Below, piece after piece: positions 1 to 11,900 of a stretch of DNA of 64,000 nt. The stretch lies in NCBI GenBank assembly GCA_029844215.1, contig CM056721.1:134693254-134757253 (forward strand), written 5' to 3'. The notes below the pieces were generated by a model, which had not been told where the DNA came from, ran no database searches, and saw only the letters and a program-made list of their open reading frames with translations. Origin of the DNA: Przewalskia tangutica. Lineage: Eukaryota; Streptophyta; Magnoliopsida; Solanales; Solanaceae. The translations under genes and the position numbers were made by a program. Numbering within the stretch: position 1 is the first letter of the stretch; each line of letters begins with the position of its first letter.

Positions 1-600
1 CCAACAAGTGCTCTCCGAACCAAGCTAGATAGTCTCCTATCACTAGGCTCACCAACCAACCTGGACTTTTATTTTTATTATTCCTACCGGATAGCCAGCC
101 GTAGTCCCACTAATCTAATGTAATAAAGGCCAATGGAACATGCTTATACTCGGTCAGGAGGGAATTAGGCTCTCTCATTGCTTCTTTCATTCCATCTCCG
201 CTCCTCTTTATTATTTTCTAGAACCTCAGGAACTATCCTTTCCGGCTGCCCCCTCCCCCACCTTTTTTGGCTTCCCTAAAATAGAATATTTGGAAGTTGG
301 TAAAGACCCGCCCCTTGTTTCAGTCAGAATGAGTCCCCGAGACCCCGGGACATTGGCTTCCGCCAACAGTGAACTATTAAGGATCGCATCCCGCGCATAT
401 TCTACATTATAGCTGAATCGATTCAGCTTCCGCTCGGGAGATCAAACTGAGCTCGATTAGTTTCGCTAGACGAGATATAAAGAACATAACCAATACAGGG
501 AACAAGGGAATACCTGGACCATATCTGCTTTTGCACCATGACAATCTCACTGAATTACGGAACTACACATATTAGTACAAGATGATCGGGTCCGGCCGAA

Positions 601-627
601 CCACACGTGCAAGTTTCCTGCATGTGG
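601..627 (+). other. Hairpin resembling a plant mitochondrial group II intron segment
   Basis: The bases fold as an imperfect stem (CCACACGTGCA against TGCATGTGG) around a short pyrimidine-rich loop, followed by GCTCGTCCGCTTTCC. I associate this arrangement with group II intron structures in plant mitochondria, but no exon or domain V is identified nearby. Treat it as a weak hint. Confidence 0.25.
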
Positions 628-1384
628 CTCGTCCGCTTTCCGAGGCGCCGCTCGTGACTCGGCATGGGAGAAGGGGGCGAATCGCACACTTTCGTGTTCA
701 GAGCATTGTCAGAGTGAGTAGCGGCGCTACCAAGCAAAGCTTTCTTGAAGAGGAAGCTGGTTCCTTTGCGCCGCCTTTATTTATTTAGATGTTGAGGTAA
801 GGCAAGCCCCGTGAAAGTCTAGGTTTGCTCCAGCTCCATCTCGGCCGGCATCTTGCTCTCGAGGTGGGGTCTGAGCGAACTACTCATTCACGTGTTGCCC
901 GAAGGGCATTTGGTGAGAGCATTGTTTTGAGGAGAGAAAGCGTGGTTGACAAACCAATCATCGGAGGCGATCGAGTGCTTTCATCAAATGATGCACGTGG
1001 CCGAGCCATTCCCATCCCAGTGGTGCCCCGATTCGGCTGGCGGTCGGGAAGAGATTCACATAGAGACTACCGCTATCCAGAATCTCTTTCTATGTCTATG
1101 TTAGCTAAGCGGGGCGGGCTTTCCTATGGTAGTCCTGCGGCCTCCGAACTACGTCCCATCTCATCTTGATTTGGCTATACTTGTATGTAGCCACCATGTT
1201 AGCTCCATATGAGAGCCTTTAAATAAAGGCTAAAAGGCACTCATCACTCGGCTCCTTTCCTATTTCGCACGCTATGTTGAGAATAGGTCCCGAAAAAGCG
1301 GCCCGCCTTTCATCATCTATACCAGCTGCCACGCAAGAACCAATAGAAAGGATTTCGACGCCCCTCTCCAAATAATCAAGCAAG

Positions 1385-1640
1385 TGCAAGTGGCTTTTCA
1401 CGCCTCTCCTTATAGTCGAGTGGCTTTTCAGCTCCTCTCCTTCCAACAAGTCGAGTGGCTTTCACTCCTCTCTTTCCTTATAGTCTTAAGAGTTGCTTCG
1501 CTCCTTTCCCTGCGGTCAAGTTGCTTCGCAAGCCTCATTTTCAGTCGCCCTCTCCTTCCAACAAGTATAGTATAGTAGTTGTTCTAAGGCGAGTTGCGTA
1601 ACCTCTCCTTAACAGGAAAGTGGTTTTCGCTCCTCTCACA
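1385..1640 (+). repeat. Degenerate short tandem repeats in mitochondrial-like DNA
   Basis: Several imperfect copies of a roughly 30-35 base unit follow one another, each built around words such as GAGTGGCTTTTC, CTCCTCTCCTT and CTTATAGTC. Copies differ by substitutions and small gaps. Short degenerate arrays of this kind are common in plant mitochondrial spacers. No coding function is seen; the open frames crossing it are by-products. Confidence 0.45.
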
Positions 1641-3799
1641 TTCGTTATTAGTTGCTTTCCACGATGTTCTTCTTTCACGCCTCCGTTCCTCTTCCTCCTC
1701 GGAAATATTCTTCATTCGAGTTGTTTTCCACTCCTGCGACCGAACCGAATCTGTGTAATAAAGTTTCATGCTCGAGCTCTAGTCTTTCATTGATCTTTTC
1801 CGCCCCTCGCGCCTCTCCTATAAGTGTCGAGTTCAAGCTGCTTCACTCCTCTCGCATTGGAACGCTGTTCTTCAACAACTACACGGTCAAACAACTCTTG
1901 AGTCAGCTTTGACATTAGAGCTGATCGAGCGAGATCATAGCTAGCTAGATTCGATAGCCCGTCATAGCCTCTCTCATCAGAGTCTATAGGCATAAAGCAA
2001 AGGTTTAGCTATAGTCCTCTCCCAGAGCTTAGACCTTCGATAGTCGGACAGAGCACAGAGCGCCTTCATTGCCGTCCCTCAGAGTCGAGATTCTGACAGC
2101 CTTACGCTCCTTCTTCACTCACGTCTTGGACCTCTGGTCTTCGACTCTTTTTCTCGTTAGAGACCAACGTCTTGGGGCTAAGCTCAAGGACCTAGGAGAT
2201 CTTGTCAAGCGCACTGGTGATATCATTTCGAGAGAACACTAATAAGCCGAAGGCCAAATGTCACCAAAGAAAATCGATTAGCTAAAAGGCCGAGCTCGTG
2301 CTCTACCATCAAGACACAGGATTCAAGAGGCAAGTCAAGAAACGGGTAGCCCGCTTCTCTCGAGAAATAACTAATCAACAACCGCGGTAGCTCGCTTCTC
2401 TCGCTTCTTCTTACACGAGTACTTTGAATAAATGGATTCTGTCCTGCTCTCGATTGTGGTTCCCGGGTACCAGTTAACCACTGAGCCACTACAAGTCATC
2501 ACACTCGCAAAAAACAACGCACAAAGTTCTATCACTTACCAAAGTGATATCACTTTGCGTAATCCAACTATCGGAATAGGGTGGTCAACCACCCGGTGAG
2601 CATCCGAACCACGTAGTCCACTGGCCTTCGTTAGACTCAAAGGAGAGACAAGGCGTGATCTTAGCCAAACGAAACGGCTAGCTAGTCCCCGAAGCTACCT
2701 TGTTCCTCCTTACCGGGCAAGACAAAGACAACTATTCGGAAAAAGACTACTCACTCAACTTCGAGCTCGAGCAGGTCAATATCCGAACGGAACTGCCCGG
2801 CCCACCATAAGGGAGATTGGGAATAGATGGACTTTCTGCGGACCCATTTTATCGACGGCCAAGGAGCGGGATGTGGGAGTTGCCGTAGCATTGAGGTTAC
2901 CGTCCCGTCTTTGCTCGTCGCCTAACTCACTCATCCTTCGTCCGAGACTAATGAGGTTCCCGCCGACCGGACTCACAGTGAGCCAACGACCGCTTCTCTC
3001 TGCGGCTTACCACGGGCTCATGAGCCCAAGCCTTTCTTTTACAGCATGGAAATGCCCATACAACGAGGAAGAAGACAGATGTATCACTTTTGTTCTCGGT
3101 GGGCTTATGAAGCCAGAAGCGTTAGCGCTTTCAGAGTCCGACATCCATAGGAATAGAAAACATCCTACGAATATACCGTTTACACATCAGCACATACTTC
3201 TCACTCACTAAATAAGACTAGAGGTTGAAGTAGAAGGCTTCAAACCTAACCCCCGGACTCAGAACCTTCTCAACCCTATTTGAACTTAATTCCAGGGGTT
3301 CCTTCCCCGGAGAGAGGAGATATGTAATAAGAGGAGACTGAGCTGAACTACTACATTTGTTCACTTTTGAACTTCATTTATGGATTCTTTTCTTGTTGAA
3401 GTGAGTCTTCATTGTTCCTAGAAGATAGAGATTAGAATCGAGATCGACTATGAAACTGAGACCGAGTGACTAATAGTAGAGGCGAGTCTTTCCTCCAACG
3501 GACCTCTTCTGCGCTTATAGTGCCCATCGCCATGAAAGCATAATCTATGATTTTTCACTTGGCTTCGAGCCCGTCGTCGTCCTTTTTCAGCAGATACTTC
3601 ATTGGGAGTTTACTTTTTCTTACTTTCATCTCGAGTGTTGTGTTCTTTCGTTTCCTCTATTAGTAGTCACTTGACTTCTTCTTTTCTTTGGTCGAGAAGT
3701 CAACTAACAACTAGTGCTTTCCACACCGCCTCTTATAGATGGAGGGAAATTTACCTGAACGCGTGCGGGCGCTACGTATATGGGCCGACGCCGCCAAAG

Positions 3800-3859
3800 G
3801 CGTCGGCGGGAAGCGACTGACGACAGTGAGCGGCGATCAAGCCCGATGGAACGCGCCAG

Positions 3860-3891
<32 letters not shown>

Positions 3892-4233
3892 GTCGGGTAA
3901 GTTCACCCGCACGAAAGCGCGAACGACCGGGCACCGCCTCTGAGAGAGGCTCGGTGAAATAGACATGTCCGTGAAGACGCGGACTACTGCACCGACGTAA
4001 AAGACCTATGAAGCTTCACTGCTCTCGATCGCTTTGGGCCTTTCCTCGCGCAGCTTAGGTGGAAGCGCGGCGCCTCCTTCCGCCCGAGCCATCGTGAGAT
4101 ACCACTCGGAAGGGCTAGAATTCTAACCTTGGTCGACCTACGCCGCGACGCCTCAGTAGAAGCTTTACATGGGGCGTAGGCCTCCCAAAAGGTAACGGAG
4201 GCGTGCAAAGGTTTCCTCGGGCCGGACGGAGAT
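3800..4233 (+). rRNA. rrn26: Degenerate fragment of mitochondrial 26S (large subunit) rRNA
   Basis: The segment contains the near-universal large-subunit core around 3860-3885 (AACTATAACGGTCCTAAGG, then GTAGCGAA), followed by GGGTAAGTTC, GAGAGGCTCGGTGAAATAGA, GACCTATGAAGCTT, the GCTTAGGTGGAAG region, GGGGCGTAGGCCTCCCAAAA and GCAAAGGTTTCCTCGGGCC. This is the middle of the 23S-like rRNA (domains IV-V), in the form typical of plant mitochondria. It is not functional: both ends are missing and there are many small gaps against the conserved sequence, for example after the core. Homology stops abruptly at about 4233. The left limit is approximate; similarity is weak before 3845. The core is also the target region of homing endonucleases such as I-CeuI and I-CreI. 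Confidence 0.82.
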
Positions 4234-4395
4234 CGTTATCGACTACATAATAAACTTGGTATGATTAAACTAATGAATTGTATTAATGGTCATATTCGAC
4301 ATTCAGCACGACTACTTCAACTACATCGTGTCTGTCAAGTACTGGATATCCCTGTAATTCTACCTATTACACTAGATGCTCAATCAGCTCACTAA
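4234..4395 (+). pseudogene. Fragment of a LAGLIDADG homing endonuclease, probably from the mitochondrial cox1 group I intron
   Basis: An open frame runs without a stop from the rRNA junction to TAA at 4393-4395. It reads through YRLHNKLGMIKLMN, INGHIRHSARLLQLHRVC and VLDIPVILPITLDA. The GHIRHSARLLQLHRVCQ pattern matches what I recall of the linker before the second LAGLIDADG motif in endonucleases encoded by the cox1 group I intron of angiosperm mitochondria. The second motif should follow but is replaced by a short tail and stop, and no start context is present. It is therefore a truncated piece of about 54 codons fused to the rRNA fragment. The family call rests on remembered similarity and is moderately sure; the exact intron of origin is inference. 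Confidence 0.5.
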
Positions 4396-4400
4396 AAAAG

Positions 4401-4430
4401 AATAAATAAATAAATAAATAAATAAATAAA
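4401..4430 (+). repeat. (AATA/TAAA)n microsatellite at the edge of the mitochondrial-like block
   Basis: About seven uninterrupted copies of a four-base A/T unit lie within a few bases of the end of the endonuclease fragment. They mark the change from mitochondrial-like DNA to A/T-rich nuclear DNA. Confidence 0.9.
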
Positions 4431-5916
4431 TTGCAATTCGCTCCATTTTGGCAGCACTGCAATTTATTTGTTTTTTTTTAAGAAAACATTATGGTACAAT
4501 TATGGTAATATTACACTACTAATTAAGGTACAAACTTAAGTTTAATATTCACCAAATATACCCAAAGGATCTCATATACACTTTAACAATGTTTTTTTCT
4601 CTTGTTCTCCTTCACATCATTGATCCCGTAAACTGTTTGAATCGTTGGGCAAATGGTAGAACATTTGCAAGAAGGCTCAGCCATGAGTGGAAATAGCCTA
4701 GAAAAATAGATTTTTTTTATAAACGGTGTTTGGTAAGCCAGTATACCTGCCAAACCGTTCACTTTATTTTATTTATGTTTGTATTTGCTATGTGTAAAAA
4801 CGTTAATTATTATTGAAACCTTAAACTAAAATCTATTTATAAGAGTTGTTATTTTTATCTGCTTTTAAATAAAATGAATCATTTCCCGGATAAATAAAAA
4901 AGAAATGTGTTTTCGGTCATTTCTCCAATATTGCATGCTTCTAAATAAAGTCTCAAGAGTCTAACTTAGAGGATAGATTTTGCTTTTCCATAAAAAGAAA
5001 CGCAAGCTTCTAATGTTTGGACACTAAAACGAAGGATATTCTACTTGTATGTGGCTGCTTCCATGATCTGAACCTATGACCTATAGAACACACGGAGGAT
5101 AACTTTTATTGTTCTTCCAATGCTCCTCTTCGACCACTACAAACTATATAAAACTAGTTTTGGTGAGTCAATTATGTAGCTTCTATTCCTTTCACACTCA
5201 CGCTCTATCACCAATATTTGGCAGATCTTTATATGCGTACTCTAGTGGAACCAGCAGGAGAATATAGTCCATTCCTCTTAACAAGCTCTCCCAAACAAGC
5301 AAGGAAATTACTATATTTAACTAGGTCTTACAAAGGTTTTTCATCCCAATGAGACCTCAAGTAAAGTAACTACCTCAGCCCAAATTGAAGAACAAGAACT
5401 TCAGTTGAACGACAAAGCCACACGATTAGCCAACATATGCACTACTCTGCCCTTGACTTAATCATGCTTAGATTTTAGGTATAAGATTTGCACTTGAAAG
5501 GAAGGCCATTAACAATAAAATACAGTGCAAACTTTGAACAACATCACATAGTACTCAACCTGAAATGTGCTTGTTAAAATGCAATTGCTCATTTCTATTG
5601 CCACAACAATAGTAACACAAATATATTCAATCAAAAGAATTTCCTGAGATTTTCTCCAAATGGTCTTCATCTATCATCCTTCAAAAGTTCTTAGTCTACA
5701 AGATTAGCTCGACTACATAACCAACCACTAATAAGAATAGAACTGTTATGTTAAATATATTACCAAACCAAAAGAATCTAGATGTTACAGAGTGACTTAG
5801 CTATATTGTGGATCAATGCGACCTGCAGTAGGAGTCAAAAGCTGTACCAGTAGATCCAATTGTTGTCATCAAGTGGTAGAGGTTTAATATAGGGGAAGAT
5901 TTTGAAAATGGTTAGC
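4431..5916. other. A/T-rich 3' flank and 3' untranslated region of GFAT, no further gene seen
   Basis: No open frame, RNA gene or transposon ends were recognised here. The part next to 5916 must hold the GFAT 3' untranslated region and polyadenylation signals, since the gene ends at 5917 on the minus strand, but I could not choose one poly(A) signal among several A/T-rich candidates. Confidence 0.6.
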
Positions 5917-8900
5917 TCACTGCGTTGTGACACTTTTAGCAAGATTGCGAGGTTGATCAACATTGTATCCACGCAGTACAGTCAGATGATAGGCCAATAA
6001 CTGAGTAAGACCAATGACAAACACAAGAAAATAATTAAGTTCGCTATAAAATCTCAAATAAAAATTCAAATAACTGGAGGAAAGAAAGGCTTATGTGCAA
6101 CTATCACGATCCATAAAATTTCACAGAAGTTACTGACATTAAAGGCTTACATTTTTAGGTCTGCAATAGCTTTTGTATCACGATTCATGAGAAAACAAAC
6201 TTTTTCCAGATTCCCACTTTTTTCACAAACTTGCTAAAAATGCACACATACACCGTATATGTAACATTACATGTATCCAAGGTAAAATAAATAAACAGAA
6301 AGGGCTAGATAGAAACAGTAAATGTATTCGCGGCAAAATTGTTTACGGCTAAGAAGAATGCTTATGCTGTATAGTTGTCACCCAATAGTCACTAAAAAAA
6401 TTTATTTCACTAGAATATGAGACTAAAGCAGAGTAGAAACACTACCTGTAATGGAACTACATTAATTACGGGCTGCAGACAGTCCGCAACCTGTGGAACT
6501 TCAATCACTCGAGATGATCCACCAACAGAAACAGATGCTGCATCTCCTTGTGTGCACATCACTATCAGTCGACCTTTCCGTGCATGAAGTTGTTGAATGA
6601 CTGACTGTTGTTTGCTGCACACCAACCAAATTTGTTTAAAAAAATGGCATTCACGGTCATGACACTCTAGTTATTAGTTAAAGACTGACCTAAAACAGGA
6701 ATCACGGGTGGCGATTACTACAATAGGGAGATTTTCATCAACCAAAGCCAAGGGACCATGTTTCATCTCTCCAGCAAGTATTCCTTCACTGTGCATGAGT
6801 GCCACCTCCTTTACCTTCAAAGCACCTTCAAGAGCTGTTGCATAGTTGTAACCTCTTCCAAAAACAAGAAGTGATTGCTCAGCAATTAGCAGCTTAGCGA
6901 GATCCTTCATTTCTTCATCAAGCTTGAGCACCTCTTTCACTTTGCCTGAAATTCATGTATAATGTAGCATACAAGAACCATGACCATCCCATATATTTAA
7001 GGAAAAATAAAAACAAGAATGTTAGCACCAAATGAAAACTTACGTGGCAAGTCAAATAGACCATCAATTATTGCTTCTCTTCTTGCTTGGTTTGAAAGTG
7101 TATCACCTCCAATTGCAAGAGCTAACATGGCCATCACGACAATTTGGCTCGTGTATGCCTGTTTATCAAAGAGGTAATTGAGAAGCCAATGCTAAAAGTG
7201 ACCACTAAAATTCAAGGAACCATGATATACCTACCTTAGTACTTGCAACTCCTATCTCACAACCCGCATTTATGTGAACACCACAGTGAGTGTGCCTAGC
7301 AATTGCACTACCGACAGTATTTGTAATGCCAACACATAATGCACCATTTTCCAGAGCATACTCTAATGCAAGCAAAGTGTCAGCAGTTTCTCCTGATTGA
7401 CTAACGAAGACAGCTGTATCTTCTCTATATATCGGCCCCTGTCTGTCCAATAAATCACTGGCAATCTCCATGGTTACAGGAATACCTAAATTAGAGAAAT
7501 AAAACTAGTGAGACCAAAGTTATTCTAGGATCTACGGGTTTATACATTGCTATAGAGATCAAAACAATTTCATTAAAAGTATAAAAAACTAACCGGAAAG
7601 CTCTTCCACAAGGGATCTTGCAGCAAGAGCTGCATTGTAACTAGTGCCGCACCCAACAAAAACAATTCTCCTGCTTCTTCTTATGGTTTTGAGGTGATCC
7701 TTCAGGCCCCCCAACAAAACAGTCTTTGCTTTACATGATCCTCCACGTATAAGTCTCCCTCGCATAGTCGTCGTTAAAGATTCTGGCTGCTCGTGAATTT
7801 CTTTTTGCATGTAGTGCTCATACTTTCCTTTGTTTATCTGTTCTACCTCCATTTCCAAAATGGATAAGGCACGCTGAACAGAAGCAGGTCTACTAAGAGC
7901 ACCACCATGGTTATTGTTAGCCTGGTCAAATTTGTAAATTGACACGCCTCCGTCCTGACTCAAAAGAAAGAAAAAGTTATAGAAGCCCACTCTATAACGA
8001 ACAAGGAAGAAGAGATGGTCATGTGCATGTGCATAGATTAACGACTAAGTGCTTCACCTATTTAAAATGCATGTACTTCTTGATTCGGAGTTCTTTTCGG
8101 CCCTTTATGGCAATGTGGAAGAAGGGCTTGCTTGCAAAATACTTGATGAGGATTCCTACACATGCTGCAACAATCTACATTGGTACCATAAATTCCAATA
8201 GCTTGTCTAAATCCACTGAACCTACATTCCAGGTGGAGCATTGTGGCCCTAAACACCATGTGAGCCACAGTCCAACAGGTCATGAATGTGCTTCCCAATT
8301 GTTACCCCACTTTTAATTATCAGAATGCACCATATGTTCACAAACTTATTCAATCTTTCAAGACTGCAATCTTAACATCCACATTCCTAGTAAATTCATC
8401 TAATGGATGTATTGGACCTTGGAAGTTCCATATTTACTTCCATATATTATGATTAGTCTCTAAACTATTCTATAGGACTTACCATTCTCTTTGTTAGTTA
8501 TCACGATCAGCCATCCTAATTCAATTCTGTTTGTTACATCTACCATCTTATTCTCCATAAAGACTGTCCCTAACCTATGAATCGCCGGATACTTTAGACA
8601 CCACAAAGTCCATTTAAAATTCCTTTGTTCATGGAGCTAAAAGGTGATACACATGAAGATAAAAATAAATAAAAAAAGAAGGGAAAAGGGGGAAATCAGT
8701 AAACCTCTGCAATTTGGCATCTGCTATGAACTTTCAGCGACCAATACATAGGCAACTCTGAAACTTGATGTAAGACAAAATATTAAGTATTAGAATGAAA
8801 TGACCCCGAATTGAGTGGAACGGATATCGATGATTAATATAGCCAACACCAAACTAGATTGGGATTGAAGCGTAGTTTTGTGGTTTGAGAGATCGTTTCG

Positions 8901-11900
8901 CTCTATCTTCTGTTGCTTTCTGTTTATCTTACCTCATATTTTATGCTAATATTCACTGTTTATGCAACTCATTACAATCTGTCCATGTCCTAAACAGCTT
9001 CCAAATACCATCTTTCTCCTAAGTTATCAACCCCAATTTACCAATTCCTCCCTCTCTTTCATTGGTATAAAATTTAGTCCTAGGAGGAGTTTCTTCCCTT
9101 CAAGTTAATTAGTGCTTGGTGCAGAGATCTTAAAGAAGATTTTGCATTATTATTCTACCTCATCAAATGAACCAACAACACTCCCCATAACTCTTCATTC
9201 CAGCAATATTGATCTAATAACACAATCCTGTCCCCACGATGCTCTAAATGGTGCATCAAAATCAGTGTTACAAGAACTCAGGCCCATACATCTACAGTAC
9301 ATGTACACCCAGCTTTTAGCTGGTAACGAGTACGGGTAAGTAACAAGCATGTGTCTCTAGCTTTTAGCAAGTTTTTAGTGTATTTTGGAGGAGCTGCACG
9401 ACCCATTTCCCATAACAAATTATTAAAAACTAAAGAAAATGGCCCGTGTAATGTCGATAATTTGTGTAACAAGTTCAAGTAAATCCCATTTTTATCTGGG
9501 AAAAACAAAAGAGAGAGGGAGGGAGGGAGGGAGGGAGAGAGAGAGTCATTCAGCCTTGTAAATGAGAACAACCATGAAGAAGGGTGTAATTTACAGAAGA
9601 GATTACAACAACAATAATATTAATTAAAAAAGAGCCTTCTAAATAATTTCAGTTTCATCTGCATCTATGAAGAACCAGATGATTCAGCTTTTATGTTCAT
9701 CGGAATAAAGAGGTGGTACATCACTTAAGAGAAAGCTGCTCAAATTAGAAGGGAATAGTATCACAGTTAGCTTAGTAGTCATGAGCTCCATTTTCTAATG
9801 GCAATAATGGAGAAATTAACAGTAAGGGAGTACCTTGATGTGAACAACTTCACCATCCTCAATTACCAAGACCTTTTTGGTATGTTCAACCAAAGCATTA
9901 GCATCACTGGACAAGAATAATTCCTTTGGTTGCCCATTGCTTGAAGGAAACTTAGCATCACTAAATGATGATCCTGTGGAGGCCTCTTCTTCTAAGTCCT
10001 GAATCAAAGAATTTTAGACACTTGTTAACCTGGGAGCCTGCGGATTACACTATCAAGTAAATTTCTTCCAGTGACCATTTAGGTCAAAATCCATCCCTAT
10101 ATGAACGTAAGATCCTAAATGGGTCAACACCAATCAGCTCCACATAATGGAACCATAGGATGATAACCTAATCCAAGATAAATCAAACTTGTATCCCTGT
10201 TTGTACATACAGAAGTTGATCTAAGTATTTTATACTACTGGATTATTGGATAGTCATCACACACTCTTGCAGTCCCGTGGTTAAAAGGCAGGAGAGGTGA
10301 TAAGCTAGATTTCTTCTGGTAAAATGTGGGACTGATACAAAGCTAAAAACGAACTTGTGAAAATCAGACTATACTCTTTTTTTTTTATGTGATAATCCAG
10401 AGATATTTAGGATTCACATGATGGTTGAACAAAATAAGAGGGTAGCCGCTGTAAAAGAGACAAGATCCAAGCTATTAACGATAGAGATCTAATCCAGAAA
10501 AGTTCCAATTTGTCAAGCAACGAATAATGCAACTTTTTTTGTAGACAGAAACTCTTATCAAAGGGAATCTAAGAGATTTATAGCAGGTATATATCAGATT
10601 CATCCATAGTACAAGTTAACTTACCTTCACACCAAGAAGAAGTGGACTACCACGTTTGCAAGCAATCAATTCATTTGGGTAGTGCCGACTTTTAAATATG
10701 AGAGCATAGGCTCCTTCCAGATGCCTTATTACCTCAAGCACAACTTGACTGAATGTTACGCTCTCGTCACCTGAGACAACAGTCTAACGATTATTCTATT
10801 GGTAAACTATATCAAGATTTTTATGCTTTATGAGGGGGGAAAGTGAAAAGCAAAAAAAAAATTGAAGTGGGAAAGACGTTCCAGAATCTCCAGCAAAAAC
10901 AGTTAAGGAGAAGTTAGCTGAGATGCAGCTGCATTCATTTATCAGAATAAAACAACCAAAGATCTTAGAAGTTATTCAGTCATCAGTTGTGGCTGCTCAG
11001 AAAAGCTTCTCAAACTCCCGAGTAGCTTCAATGAGAGAGAGAACAGAAATTCTACAGGCAAATAATTCAACCAACAGACTCTGTACTTGATATATAGAAA
11101 TGGGACGATCAAGGAGAAACAAAGAATGATATATTTATCCTTGATGCATTGAGGTGACTGATAGATGAAATAGATCTGTGAAGAATAATTTTTGGAGAAA
11201 CCCAAATGAGTCGAATCGTTGGAAAAGACGGGCCCAATGTTACAAGAGAACCAAATTACATACGGAAATATTGCAGCTGTCTAATTCTGACTAACATGGA
11301 GAATAAAAATGATATATCAGTCACTTGGTAAAAGCAAGATAGTTTGAACTGATAGTTCAAAGAGTTAAAAAGAAATGATATCATATCATGGTCAATGAAT
11401 ACTGTGCAGTTTAATACATATAATTTGAACTCTAGAGATATTTAATTGTCATTAACAGAAAAATTCAACTAAATCAAGATGCACAATATATATTAAAAAT
11501 AAAAAGAAAGAAGATGAAGCCAGGTAAAATTTGGGGCACAAAAAGTTAACGACTACATTGATCCCAATTCCCAAACATTGCAAGATCTCTCTGTGACAAG
11601 CTATTCCATAGCTATGAAAGGCTTGGATTAATGAGGTATAGCAAGATTATTTAAAGAAGGTACCACAAAGAAGTAAATCGACCATCTGCAAGAGAGAAAA
11701 CGCCAAGAATAAAGATAGTGCATTCAAGAGTTAAAATTTGCTACTTGAAACTTGATGCTAGCAGAACCAGTAGTTTATTACTCCCTCTGTTCAAATTTAT
11801 GTGATGCACTTTTCTTTTTAGTTTGTTCCAAAAAGAATGATGCATTTCTATATTTATAAATAATTTAACTTAAAACTTCCCCTTTTACCTTAATGAAATG

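Larger units (their letters stand above)
1..4395. other. Nuclear insertion of mitochondrial DNA (NUMT), mosaic and decayed
   Basis: This block looks richer in G and C than the A/T-rich DNA after 4400 and carries no convincing protein gene. Its last 600 bases are recognisable mitochondrial material: a 26S rRNA piece and a piece of a LAGLIDADG intron endonuclease. The rest has the look of plant mitochondrial spacer: short degenerate repeats and many small open frames without recognisable products. It lies directly downstream of the nuclear GFAT gene, so a nuclear insertion is more likely than a mitochondrial contig. The left border is outside the window. The mitochondrial origin of 1-3800 is inferred from continuity and composition, not from recognised genes. 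Confidence 0.6.

Noticed and set aside
825..1169. 114-codon ORF in the mitochondrial-like block
   Set aside because: No recognisable family; sits in decayed organelle-like spacer with other random frames of similar length.
2440..2500. tRNA-like word on the minus strand (GTGGCTCAGTGGTTAAC)
   Set aside because: The D-arm-like word is not followed by a consistent anticodon stem or T arm, and no acceptor stem pairs.
8062..8298. Small ORFs on both strands in GFAT intron 5
   Set aside because: Random frames; the exon 5 to exon 6 junction is in phase without them.
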